Of a DNA stretch of 64,000 bases, positions 53,054 to 61,209 are shown one piece after another. The notes beneath the pieces are model-generated. The model was not told where the DNA came from and did no database searches. It was given only the letters and a program-made list of their open reading frames with translations. Made by a program: the position numbers and the translations under genes. Within the stretch, counting starts at the first letter, position 1; each line of letters opens with the position of its first letter. This DNA is from GCA-2725625 sp964574215 (GTDB lineage: Bacteria > Pseudomonadota > Alphaproteobacteria > Rhodospirillales > UBA2165), in contig CAZNLR010000015.1 in the NCBI GenBank assembly GCA_964574215.1, positions 1 through 64,000 of the forward strand, read 5' to 3'.

Positions 53054-53740
53054 TTAGACCTTGACTGTCATTTGATCCAAAAGGTCGAAGAGCTCCTCGA
53101 AACTGTCAACCACATCACGAGCGCCCGCATCTCTCAATTCATCGCTCCCGTGATACCCCCAGGAGACACCGATCGCCTGAACGCCGGCGTTCGCGGCCAT
53201 CTTCATATCGAAAGTGGTGTCGCCGATCATGTAAACGTTTTCGGCTTCGACACCGGTATCCCGCATGGCCCGATAGAGCATTTCGGGATGAGGTTTGCCC
53301 GGCGCCACGTCAGAGGTCTGGAGGGTCGAAAAATGTCCCGTCAATTGGTGCTGGGCCAGAACATGGTCCAACCCCACCCGCGCCTTTCCCGTGGCAACCC
53401 CAAGCAGCCATCCAGCGTCATCGAAAGCGCGGATGACTTCTTTAGCGCCTTGATAAAGCGGATCTTCCCAGAAGCCGTTATCTCGTTGCTCCTTGGCGGC
53501 ATGGCGGTAACTATCGGTGACCGCCGTCACCAAATCCGTGTCGTCGTCGTTGGCCAGGATGGAAATGGCTTCTTCCAATTCCAGCCCGACAATCCGGCGA
53601 ATAGCGTCCCGGGAAGGCTTAGCAAGGCCATGAGCATCAAAAGCGTCGTGCATCACCGATACAATGGCTTTCTGGGAATCGACGATGGTGCCGTCGCAAT
53701 CCAGAACCACCAGTCGGAGTGTATGATCATCGTGGGGCAT
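53054..53740 (-). CDS. HAD family hydrolase (phosphoglycolate phosphatase-like)
   Basis: A 228-aa phosphatase of the HAD superfamily. Seen: motif I VVLDCDGTIVDS (D14, D16), a helical cap (about 25-85), motif II TGKARVG, a Lys in APGKPHPEM, and motif IV YMIGDTTFDMKMAANAG. The pattern matches Gph-like phosphatases. The substrate is not certain; phosphoglycolate would fit a RuBisCO-bearing cell but the gene is far from the cbb operon. It is directly upstream of atp12. Confidence 0.88.
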   Translation of the reverse strand: MPHDDHTLRLVVLDCDGTIVDSQKAIVSVMHDAFDAHGLAKPSRDAIRRIVGLELEEAISILANDDDTDLVTAVTDSYRHAAKEQRDNGFWEDPLYQGAKEVIRAFDDAGWLLGVATGKARVGLDHVLAQHQLTGHFSTLQTSDVAPGKPHPEMLYRAMRDTGVEAENVYMIGDTTFDMKMAANAGVQAIGVSWGYHGSDELRDAGARDVVDSFEELFDLLDQMTVKV

Positions 53741-53778
53741 GGTAAGTTTTTACTTCCTAAAAGGCCAAATTGAAAGTC

Positions 53779-54771
53779 TTAGGCATCTTCGAAACCCTCA
53801 AAAGGGTCGGCAGCAATCGCTTCATCAAAACCCAAATACTTCCAACTTGCTTTCATGTGGTCTGAAAGCGGCGCCACGACTTCTAGTACACCGCCAGCCG
53901 GGTGGCCGATCCGCAGGGCTTTGGCGTGAAGGTGGAGCTGGCTGGCCACCCCTTCGGCGCCCTCGAGAAAGGCTGCCTTGCCACCATATTTGCCGTCGCC
54001 CAGAACGGGCGTGCCCAACTCGGCACAATGGACGCGCAATTGATGGGTCCGTCCGGTCTCCGGCATCATGGCCAACCAGGCTGCCTTGCGGGCGGCGTTT
54101 TCGATGACGTGATAATAAGTGACCGCCCGCCTACCGTCCTCGTCGGCGACCACCTGTTCACCCTTGTGCCCGGGACGTTTTTCCAAAGGAATATCGATAC
54201 GTCCATGGCGGGGCTTCGGCACCCCCACGACGGCGGCCCAATAGATTTTCATCACCTCTTTCGATTTGAAGGCATTTGCGAGCGCCGTGGCGGCTTTGGT
54301 GGTCCGCGCCAGCAGAAGCACCCCAGAGGTATCCTTATCCAGCCGGTGGACCAGTTTGGGCTTTTCCTTTTTCTCGAATTGCAATCCCGCCAGCATGGCA
54401 TCGATATGCTTATGGGTGCCCGTGCCCCCTTGTACCGCAAGGCCCGCCGGCTTGTTGATGGCGATCACGTGGTCGTCCTGGTGCAGGATGGAATTTCGAA
54501 GCGCTTCGATATCACCTTCCTTAATAACGGTCTTAGCTGGCTTTTTGGCTTTTCTGCTTTCCCCAACCTGGAAGGGCGGAATGCGAATGCTCTGACCTTC
54601 CTCCAGCCGCGTGGAGGATTTGGCTCGTTTGCCGTCGACCCTGATCTGTCCCTTGCGCAATAGCTTTTCGAGCCGGCCGTGACCGAGGTCGGGAACATGC
54701 CGTTTGAACCAACGGTCGAGTCTGATCCCGGCCTCGTCGCCATGCACTTGAATATTTTGGACGCCGCTCAT
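53779..54771 (-). CDS. RluA-family 23S rRNA pseudouridine synthase
   Basis: A 330-aa enzyme with an N-terminal S4 RNA-binding domain (about 14-66) and a pseudouridine synthase domain with the active-site motif HRLDKDTSGVLLLAR (D145), as in RluC/RluD. Which uridine is targeted is not clear; RluC-like is my guess. The start shares one base with the stop of crcB, so it is translationally coupled. The linker between domains (about 67-90) is Lys-rich. Confidence 0.92.
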   Translation of the reverse strand: MSGVQNIQVHGDEAGIRLDRWFKRHVPDLGHGRLEKLLRKGQIRVDGKRAKSSTRLEEGQSIRIPPFQVGESRKAKKPAKTVIKEGDIEALRNSILHQDDHVIAINKPAGLAVQGGTGTHKHIDAMLAGLQFEKKEKPKLVHRLDKDTSGVLLLARTTKAATALANAFKSKEVMKIYWAAVVGVPKPRHGRIDIPLEKRPGHKGEQVVADEDGRRAVTYYHVIENAARKAAWLAMMPETGRTHQLRVHCAELGTPVLGDGKYGGKAAFLEGAEGVASQLHLHAKALRIGHPAGGVLEVVAPLSDHMKASWKYLGFDEAIAADPFEGFEDA

Positions 54772-55151
54772 CAGCCGAGGATATGCCGGAACAAAACCAT
54801 GGCGCCGAAAAATGCGCCCACCGACAATATGACGGATGCGGCAACGTATAGAATAGCCGAAACATACTCGCTTCGTTCAAAAAGAACGATGACATCCAGT
54901 GAAAAAGTCGAAAATGTGGTAAAGGAGCCAATAATGCCGACGACCAGAAAAGCGCGCATTTCCTGGCTGGGCGACCAGACCAAAGCCAGGAATTCCACCA
55001 GAGTCCCGAGCAATGCAGAGCCCAGCACATTGACGGCAATGGTGCTGTAGGGAAAGCCGCCATGCAGGTAATGACCAATTCTGGCCATCATCAGGTAGCG
55101 TCCCACTGCTCCGATGGCGCCGCCGGCGGCTATGGAAAGAAGCATCTTCAT
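54771..55151 (-). CDS. crcB: fluoride channel CrcB/Fluc
   Basis: A 126-aa small membrane protein with four hydrophobic helices that exports fluoride as a dual-topology dimer. Seen: GGAIGAVGRYLMM at the start and the pore motif GSFTTFSTFSLDV. It overlaps rarA by 4 bp and the pseudouridine synthase by 1 bp. No fluoride riboswitch is possible within this packed cluster, so expression is probably constitutive. Confidence 0.95.
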   Translation of the reverse strand: MKMLLSIAAGGAIGAVGRYLMMARIGHYLHGGFPYSTIAVNVLGSALLGTLVEFLALVWSPSQEMRAFLVVGIIGSFTTFSTFSLDVIVLFERSEYVSAILYVAASVILSVGAFFGAMVLFRHILG

Positions 55152-56437
55152 TCGGCTTTTTTATCCCGCAACTGCCGCCAATAGTCGAGCCTTTTGACAA
55201 TTTCCTTTTCGAAGCCCTTACCGTCCGGACGGTAGAATTGCTGCCGGTTCATCTCATCGGGAAAATAATCCTGACCGGAAAAACCGTCTTCGGCATCGTG
55301 ATCATATTGATAGCCTTTACCGTACCCGAGGTCTTTCATCAGGTTGGTCGGCGCGTTGAGAATATGTTTGGGTGGCGCCAACGATCCGGTCTCCTTGGCC
55401 ACCCTGGTCACCGCTTTTATCGCCTTATAGGCTGCATTGGACTTTGGCGCCGTCGCCAGATAAATCACACTTTGGGCGATGGCCAGTTCCCCCTCGGGCG
55501 AGCCCAGCCGTTCATATGCTTCCCAGGCGGCAATGGATTGGGGCAGCGCGTTGGGATCGGCGAGGCCGATATCCTCCGAGGCGAACCGGACCAGGCGCCG
55601 GGCGATATAGTGAGGATCCTCGCCACCGGCCAACATGCGCGCTAGCCAATAAAGCGCAGCGTCCGTGTCGGACCCCCTCAAGCTTTTATGGAGGGCGCTG
55701 ATCAGATTGTAATGGGCCTCCTGGGATTTATCGTAAAGCGGCATACGCCGCTGCACCGCTTCGGTCAGTTGCTGGATATCCAATAGTGGTTCCGCCGGGA
55801 GCGTAAAAAGTTCCTCCGCCATATTCAGGAGATACCTGCCGTCGCCGTCCGCCATGGCCCGTAAAGCGGCCCGGGATTCGTCGCTTAAAGGTAGGGTTTT
55901 ATCCTCCAGCTCCTCGGCGCGGCGCAAGAGCTCGTCCAAAGCAGCATCGTCCAGCCGGTTCAACACCAAGACCTGACACCGGGACAACAGCGCGGCGTTT
56001 AACTCGAAGGACGGGTTCTCCGTGGTCGCCCCCACCAGCGTAACCGTGCCGTTTTCCACATAGGGCAGAAAGCCGTCCTGCTGGGCGCGGTTGAAACGGT
56101 GAATCTCGTCGACAAACAATAGAGTTCCCCGTCCCGCTTCCCGGCGGCTCTTGGCCGCATCGAAAATTTTCCTTAAATCGGCAATGCCCGAAAATACGGC
56201 GGACAGCGGTTCAAAATGGAGATTGGTGTGCTCGGCGATCAACCGAGCAATGGTGGTCTTGCCTGTCCCCGGCGGCCCCCACAGGATAATCGAGGCCAAC
56301 CTTCCGCCGGTCAGCATCCGGCCCAAGGGACCTTCAGCATTAAGTATATGGGATTGCCCGACGACTTCATCGAGGATCGCCGGCCGCAACCGGTCGGCTA
56401 AGGGCCTAGGGGCCTGGCTTTCAAAAAGCGTCGTCAC
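55148..56437 (-). CDS. rarA: replication-associated recombination protein RarA (MgsA)
   Basis: A 429-aa AAA+ ATPase that acts at stalled replication forks. Seen: RPAILDEVVGQSHIL, Walker A GPPGTGKTT (54-62), Walker B LLFVDEIHRFNRAQQD, sensor TLVGATTENPSFELN, and the C-terminal tetramerisation domain with YPDEMNRQQFYRP-like FPDEMNRQQFYRPDGKGFE. The start overlaps the stop of htrA by 4 bp. The length is normal. Confidence 0.96.
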   Translation of the reverse strand: MTTLFESQAPRPLADRLRPAILDEVVGQSHILNAEGPLGRMLTGGRLASIILWGPPGTGKTTIARLIAEHTNLHFEPLSAVFSGIADLRKIFDAAKSRREAGRGTLLFVDEIHRFNRAQQDGFLPYVENGTVTLVGATTENPSFELNAALLSRCQVLVLNRLDDAALDELLRRAEELEDKTLPLSDESRAALRAMADGDGRYLLNMAEELFTLPAEPLLDIQQLTEAVQRRMPLYDKSQEAHYNLISALHKSLRGSDTDAALYWLARMLAGGEDPHYIARRLVRFASEDIGLADPNALPQSIAAWEAYERLGSPEGELAIAQSVIYLATAPKSNAAYKAIKAVTRVAKETGSLAPPKHILNAPTNLMKDLGYGKGYQYDHDAEDGFSGQDYFPDEMNRQQFYRPDGKGFEKEIVKRLDYWRQLRDKKAE

Positions 56438-57891
56438 CGGTCCACCGACATTGACAATATTTTACCTCCCCGGCCGATCTCGACCCGCCACCGGTCCACT
56501 TTTTTGGCCAGCACCCGTTGCAATTGTCCCACGTTTCTAATCTCGGCGCCATTGATGCGTTTTACGACATCGCCAAACTTAAACCCGAACCGCCGTGCCG
56601 GAGAGCCCCGCCGCAGCGCCATTACAACCACCCCTCGCGCCATCGTGCTGACGCCTATTTCGTCGGCAAGCGCCGGTGACAAATTGGCGACGGTCGCTCC
56701 CTGCAATGGTTGGTAACCGCTTAATTCGGTTTTGTTGGGCCGTGGTTTATCCGGCGGTGCTTCCACGGAAAAGGTAACCCGCCTTTCCCTGCCACGACGC
56801 ATCAGGTCGACGGACAAGGTTTCTCCGATTGGGCGCGTGGCGATCCTGAACCGCAACGCCTCGGTATCGTTTACCTCGTTGCCATTGACGGCGACGATCA
56901 CATCACCCACCCGAATACCCGCCCGGTCCGCCGGCCCCTTGGGATAAACGCCGTTGATCAGGACGCCTGCCGGGCGTTTCAAACCCAGGGATGCTGCGAT
57001 ATCGGCATTGACCCCCTGCCCTTCGGCGCCGATCCAGGGGCGCATGACGCGCCCGCCCGACGACAATCCGGCCAAAACCGTGCGCGCCATGTTGGAAGGA
57101 ATGGCAAACCCGATACCGACGGAACCGCCGTTCTTGGAATAAATGGCGGAATTAACACCCACCAAACGGCCATCCAGGGAAATCAACGCGCCGCCGGAAT
57201 TACCGGGATTGATGGCCGCGTCCGTCTGAATAAAGAAATTTAGGTCGTTGATGCCCACCTGCGTCCGCGCCAGCGCCGAGACAATTCCACTGGTCACCGT
57301 CTGCCCGACCCCGAATGGATTGCCGATGGCCAGCACCAGATCGCCGACTTCCAAATCATCGGAATCCCGAAACGGCAAAAAGGGGAGTTTTTCCTTTCCC
57401 GGGTTTATCCGAAGCACCGCCAGATCGGTACGCTCGTCGCTGCCGACAATCTTGGCATCGAATTCGCGCCGGTCGGATAGCACGACCGTTATTTCCTCCG
57501 CACCGGCGATCACATGATGGTTGGTGATAATGGTTCCGTTCGCTTTGACGATCACACCCGAACCCAAAGAATTTTGGATCTTGCGCCGGGACCGGGGACC
57601 TTGGCCGAAATTATTACCGAAAAAGCGTTTGAAAAACGGATCGTCGAACAAGGGTGAAAACGAACGGGTGGTTACGGTTTTGCGGGTGAAAATATTGACA
57701 ACCGCCGGCGCCGCTTTTTTAACCAGCGGCGCAAAGGACATCTGCACTTCCGTCCTGGATTGAGGCACTCGCTTCTGGGCGTTGCCAATACCAGAGATCA
57801 AAACCATGGCCAATGCAAGGGCCAATGTAAGCCCCCCCACCCTAACCCTCCCCCGCGTTGAGGGGAGGGAATTTTTATTGAACGGTCCCAT
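56434..57891 (-). CDS. htrA: HtrA/DegP-type periplasmic serine protease
   Basis: A 485-aa protease/chaperone for envelope protein quality control. Seen from the start chosen: a signal peptide (about 1-38) with a basic n-region, the catalytic triad H126 (TNHHVI), D156 (ERTDLAVL) and S232 (NPGNSGGAL), PDZ 1 (about 255-345) and PDZ 2 (about 375-470). The start at 57891 has GGGGAGGAAGT just upstream; an in-frame ATG at 57984 would add 31 aa encoded by a repeat. Oddly, the ribosome-binding site and the first 20 codons come from a REPIN-like palindromic doublet. rarA follows with a 4-bp overlap. Confidence 0.92.
   Translation of the reverse strand: MGPFNKNSLPSTRGRVRVGGLTLALALAMVLISGIGNAQKRVPQSRTEVQMSFAPLVKKAAPAVVNIFTRKTVTTRSFSPLFDDPFFKRFFGNNFGQGPRSRRKIQNSLGSGVIVKANGTIITNHHVIAGAEEITVVLSDRREFDAKIVGSDERTDLAVLRINPGKEKLPFLPFRDSDDLEVGDLVLAIGNPFGVGQTVTSGIVSALARTQVGINDLNFFIQTDAAINPGNSGGALISLDGRLVGVNSAIYSKNGGSVGIGFAIPSNMARTVLAGLSSGGRVMRPWIGAEGQGVNADIAASLGLKRPAGVLINGVYPKGPADRAGIRVGDVIVAVNGNEVNDTEALRFRIATRPIGETLSVDLMRRGRERRVTFSVEAPPDKPRPNKTELSGYQPLQGATVANLSPALADEIGVSTMARGVVVMALRRGSPARRFGFKFGDVVKRINGAEIRNVGQLQRVLAKKVDRWRVEIGRGGKILSMSVDR
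57832..57869. repeat. REP-like palindrome, left half of doublet
   Basis: Arms CCCTCCCC (57846-57853) and GGGGAGGG (57862-57869) plus the tail CCCCACCCTAA on the left. It lies in the coding part of the htrA signal peptide. Confidence 0.75.
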
Positions 57892-57894
57892 ACT

Positions 57895-57929
57895 TCCTCC
57901 CCCCTTGCGGGGGAGGATTGAGGTGGGGA
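57895..57929. repeat. REP-like palindrome, right half of doublet
   Basis: Arms TCCTCCCCC (57895-57903) and GGGGGAGGA (57909-57917) plus the tail TTGAGGTGGGG. It is inverted relative to the left half (both tails point outward, in CCCCACC... form), and it supplies the htrA Shine-Dalgarno. Confidence 0.75.
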
Positions 57930-57982
57930 GTAACTCTAAAAACAATGAAGCCATGATGATCAAATTATAAACCTTTAAATGC

Positions 57983-58013
57983 AAAAGAGGCAGCCGATTG
58001 GGCCGCCTCTTTT
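57983..58013 (-). terminator. intrinsic terminator of the rpsM-rplQ operon
   Basis: Arms AAAAGAGGC and GCCTCTTTT around a 13-nt loop, 24 bp after the rplQ stop; on the minus strand the T-run ends the hairpin. Confidence 0.85.
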
Positions 58014-58036
58014 AAAATTCCTGTACAACGCGAAAG

Positions 58037-58474
58037 CTACGCCGACACGGCCTCGCCTTCCTCGGCTTCGAGTGCGGCCATATGGCGTTCGCGGTCTTCC
58101 GCACCCTTGACGTCGGGATCACGGTCGACAAGTTCGATAATCGCCATCGGCGCCATGTCGCCATGGCGAAAGCCGGCGGCAAGCACGCGCGAGTATCCAC
58201 CCTGGCGGTCCTTGTACCGTTCGGCCAAACCATCAAACAATTTGGCGACGACCTCATCATCGCGCAAAAAGGAATGGGCCTGGCGGCGGGCATGCAGGGT
58301 GCCCCGTTTTCCCAGGGTGATCATCTTATCGACGAACCGGCGCAAATCCTTGGCCTTTGGTTTGGTCGTTTTGATCTGTTCGTGACGCAGCAGCGACACG
58401 GTCATGTTGGCGAACATCGACTTACGATGTGAAGATGTTCTGTTTAGCTTTCGGCCACTCATACGATGACGCAT
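58037..58474 (-). CDS. rplQ: 50S ribosomal protein L17
   Basis: A 145-aa large-subunit protein near the peptide exit tunnel. Seen: the family start MRHRMSGRKLNRTSSHRKSM and ITLGKRGTLHARRQA, then the GGYSRVL motif. A C-terminal acidic tail (about 125-145) is present, as in many alphaproteobacteria. It is the last gene of the operon rpsM-rpsK-rpoA-rplQ, before a strong terminator. Confidence 0.98.
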   Translation of the reverse strand: MRHRMSGRKLNRTSSHRKSMFANMTVSLLRHEQIKTTKPKAKDLRRFVDKMITLGKRGTLHARRQAHSFLRDDEVVAKLFDGLAERYKDRQGGYSRVLAAGFRHGDMAPMAIIELVDRDPDVKGAEDRERHMAALEAEEGEAVSA

Positions 58475-58514
58475 GGCTCAATGTCCTTATAATCAAAGTT
58501 ACCGTTACAACTAC

Positions 58515-59531
58515 CTAGAAAGGCTCTTCAAGCCGCTTGGCCAAATCCTCGATATTCTCGGGCGGCCAATTGGGGATTTCCATACCGAGATGGAGACCCA
58601 TTTGAGAGAGAACTTCCTTGATTTCATTTAGCGATTTACGGCCAAAGTTCGGTGTCCGCAGCATTTCCGCTTCGCTCTTCAGTACGAGATCGCCGATATA
58701 AATAATATTGTCGTTCTTGAGGCAATTGGCCGAGCGAACCGACAGTTCCAACTCATCCACCTTACGCAGCAGATTTTTGTTGAAGGGCAATTCGTCACGC
58801 GCATCTTCCTGGACGGCCAATTGGGGCTCTTCAAAATTGATGAAGAGTTGCAATTGATCCTGAAGAATCCGCGCCGCCAAGGCGACGGCATCTTCCGGAG
58901 TGACGGTGCCGTCGGTGGTCACATCCAATGCCAACTTGTCAAAGTCGGTCACCTGGCCGACCCGGGCATTATCTACTTTATAAGCAACCTTGCGGACCGG
59001 GGAAAAGACGGAATCGATCGGAATTAACCCGATGGGAGATTCTTCATCCCGGTTTTGTCCCGCCGGCACATAACCTTTACCGGTTTCTACCGTCAACTCC
59101 ATCCGGAACTTCGCCCCATCATCAAGGGTGCAGATAACCAGATCGGGATCCATGATTTCGATATCGTGGGATTCTTCGATCTGTCCGGCCGTTACTTCGC
59201 CGGGACCCGCAGCCTCCAAGATCATGCGTTTCGTTCCTTCGTTGTGGGAACGAATACCCAATGCCTTGATGTTCAGAACAATGTCGGTGACGTCCTCGTG
59301 GACGCCGGGGATGGAGGAAAACTCATGGAGAACGCCATCAATCTGAATGGCGGTTACCGCGGCGCCCTGCAAGGACGACAACAGCACGCGCCGCAGCGCA
59401 TTCCCCAAAGTCAGGCCAAAGCCACGTTCCAGCGGCTCGGCGACAATCGTCGCGCGCCGTTCCGGAATGCTTCCTTGAACCACTTCCAACTTGTTCGGTT
59501 TAATTAACTCTTGCCAATTTTTCTGAATCAC
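58515..59531 (-). CDS. rpoA: DNA-directed RNA polymerase subunit alpha
   Basis: A 338-aa core polymerase subunit that assembles the enzyme and contacts activators. Seen: the N-terminal domain (about 1-235) with ERGFGLTLGNALRRVLLSSL and the C-terminal domain (about 250-330) with ELSVRSANCLKNDNIIYIGDLV and GRKSLNEIKEVL, which binds UP elements and regulators. The length is normal. It sits between rpsK and rplQ, the universal order. Confidence 0.99.
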   Translation of the reverse strand: MIQKNWQELIKPNKLEVVQGSIPERRATIVAEPLERGFGLTLGNALRRVLLSSLQGAAVTAIQIDGVLHEFSSIPGVHEDVTDIVLNIKALGIRSHNEGTKRMILEAAGPGEVTAGQIEESHDIEIMDPDLVICTLDDGAKFRMELTVETGKGYVPAGQNRDEESPIGLIPIDSVFSPVRKVAYKVDNARVGQVTDFDKLALDVTTDGTVTPEDAVALAARILQDQLQLFINFEEPQLAVQEDARDELPFNKNLLRKVDELELSVRSANCLKNDNIIYIGDLVLKSEAEMLRTPNFGRKSLNEIKEVLSQMGLHLGMEIPNWPPENIEDLAKRLEEPF

Positions 59532-59619
59532 GAGTACGCCTCAATTTCGCTGTCTTAACAACGCCAAAATTATGTCTTCGGCTTCCCGACTTAAGGAAGC
59601 CGCACTACCGCCAGTCGGG

Positions 59620-60012
59620 TTAAACCCGCCGCCGCTTACGCGGACGGCACCCGTTATGCGGAATCGGGGTAACGTCTCTAATTGCGGTGATCACGAAGCC
59701 GACAGCCTGCAATGCACGAAGCGCAGATTCGCGCCCCGAACCAGGCCCCTTGACCTCGATTTCCAGGGTTTTCATGCCGTGATCCTGCGCCTTCTTGCCG
59801 GCATCTTCGGCGGCGACCTGGGCGGCATAGGGAGTGGACTTACGCGACCCCCTGAATCCCTGACTTCCAGCAGACGACCAGGAAATTGCATTGCCCTGGG
59901 CATCGGTGATGGTAATCAACGTATTGTTGAATGTCGCGTTCACATGGGCGACGCCGGACGTAATATTTTTCCGTTCCCGGCGGCGCGGACGCGCAGTTGC
60001 TGCTTTTGCCAT
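59620..60012 (-). CDS. rpsK: 30S ribosomal protein S11
   Basis: A 130-aa small-subunit protein of the platform. Seen: GVAHVNATFNNTLITITDAQGNAISWSSAG and the C-terminal VTPIPHNGCRPRKRRRV, both invariant in bacteria. It lies between rpsM and rpoA. About 50 bp separate it from rpsM and 90 bp from rpoA. Confidence 0.99.
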   Translation of the reverse strand: MAKAATARPRRRERKNITSGVAHVNATFNNTLITITDAQGNAISWSSAGSQGFRGSRKSTPYAAQVAAEDAGKKAQDHGMKTLEIEVKGPGSGRESALRALQAVGFVITAIRDVTPIPHNGCRPRKRRRV

Positions 60013-60063
60013 ATCTGACCTTCGATCCTTGGTGGAAATACCCTAACCAGGGTATTTTCCTGA

Positions 60064-60441
60064 TTACCGTACTACTTTTTTCTTGCCTGCGATGGCCTTC
60101 GCCGGACCCTTACGGGTTCTGGCGTTGGTATGGGTCCGCTGTCCCCGAACCGGCAAACCGCGCCGATGACGAAGACCGCGATAACAACCGAGGTCCATCA
60201 AGCGTTTAATGTTCATTGACGTTTCACGTCTCAGGTCACCTTCGACCTGATATTCGGCATCAATGACTTCACGAATTTTAACCACTTCGTCGTCGGTGAG
60301 TTCATGCACCCGCCGCTCAGAAGGAATGCCTGATTTCGCACAAATGTCTTTCGCATAAGTGCGGCCTATACCGAAGATATAGGTTAATGCGATTTCGACC
60401 CGTTTTTGAGTCGGAATATTTACGCCAGCGATACGAGCCAA
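60064..60441 (-). CDS. rpsM: 30S ribosomal protein S13
   Basis: A 125-aa small-subunit head protein. Seen: MARIAGVNIPTQKRVEIALTYIFGIG and RGLRHRRGLPVRGQRTHTNARTRKG near the C-terminus. It is the first gene after a strong promoter located about 60 bp upstream, so the S13-S11-alpha-L17 genes can be transcribed independently of secY-adk. Confidence 0.99.
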   Translation of the reverse strand: MARIAGVNIPTQKRVEIALTYIFGIGRTYAKDICAKSGIPSERRVHELTDDEVVKIREVIDAEYQVEGDLRRETSMNIKRLMDLGCYRGLRHRRGLPVRGQRTHTNARTRKGPAKAIAGKKKVVR

Positions 60442-60507
60442 AGCCCTAACTCCTTAGCTTTAATACTAATTTACAACATTTGTCGCGGGGGTTCCCAAAG
60501 AGGCCGG

Positions 60508-60535
60508 ATTATAGGCGCAAAGCGCCTTAAGTCAA
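60508..60535 (-). promoter_or_regulatory. sigma70-type promoter of the rpsM operon with dyad in the spacer
   Basis: On the minus strand, TTGACT (60530-60535), a 16-bp spacer and TATAAT (60508-60513): a near-consensus promoter about 70 bp before rpsM. The spacer is filled by the palindrome AGGCGC-TTT-GCGCCT (60513-60527), which might be an operator. Confidence 0.75.
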
Positions 60536-60558
60536 TGCGTTAGCCTCTAAGTTTTAAA

Positions 60559-61209
60559 TCATCCGCCCTCGACAATCTCCTTAATTTGGTCAAAGACCTC
60601 ATCCATCGAACCCATACCGTCGATGGTATTCAAACTTCCCCTACTATCGTAATAGGGTAAAATCGGCGCTGTCTGCTCGCGATAGGCCTGAAGCCTGGAG
60701 CGAACGGTTTCGGCATTGTCATCCGCACGCCGGGTAAATCCCGTAGATCCGCATCTATCGCACACGCCCTCTTTTTTCGTCTGATTGAACGAATCATGAT
60801 AGCCCGCGCCGCATTCCGAACAGGAAAAGCGTCCGGAAATACGCTCGACAACGGCGTCTTCATCGACTTCCATCTGGATCACGTGATCCATGCTCAAACC
60901 TTTTTCCCCCAGCATTTTATCCAGCGCTTCGGCCTGGGCCGTGGTGCGGGGAAAACCGTCAAGAATTACGCCTTTGGCGTCTTTATGCTGATCCATTTGA
61001 CCGGAAATCATATCGATGATCAGGTCATCAGGCACCAAGGAACCGGCATCCATAAGTTCTTTGGCTTTTTTCCCGAGATCACTGCCGGATTTGACTTCCG
61101 CCCGGAGCATATCGCCCGTCGATAGCTGGACCAAGCCGTAATGCTCGACCAAATACTCTGCTTGTGTGCCTTTACCGGCGCCTGGGGGTCCCAATAAAAT
61201 CATGTTCAT
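60559..61209 (-). CDS. adk: adenylate kinase with zinc-type lid
   Basis: A 216-aa long-form AMP kinase that balances ATP, ADP and AMP. Seen: P-loop GPPGAGKGT (7-15), the DGFPRTTAQA motif, and a LID domain with four Cys (C130, C133, C150, C153), the structural-zinc type that E. coli lacks. The start overlaps the secY stop by 4 bp (ATGA). Confidence 0.98.
   Translation of the reverse strand: MNMILLGPPGAGKGTQAEYLVEHYGLVQLSTGDMLRAEVKSGSDLGKKAKELMDAGSLVPDDLIIDMISGQMDQHKDAKGVILDGFPRTTAQAEALDKMLGEKGLSMDHVIQMEVDEDAVVERISGRFSCSECGAGYHDSFNQTKKEGVCDRCGSTGFTRRADDNAETVRSRLQAYREQTAPILPYYDSRGSLNTIDGMGSMDEVFDQIKEIVEGG

Noticed and set aside
54771..55151. Fluoride riboswitch for crcB
   Set aside because: crcB starts inside the end of rarA and no riboswitch-like leader exists.
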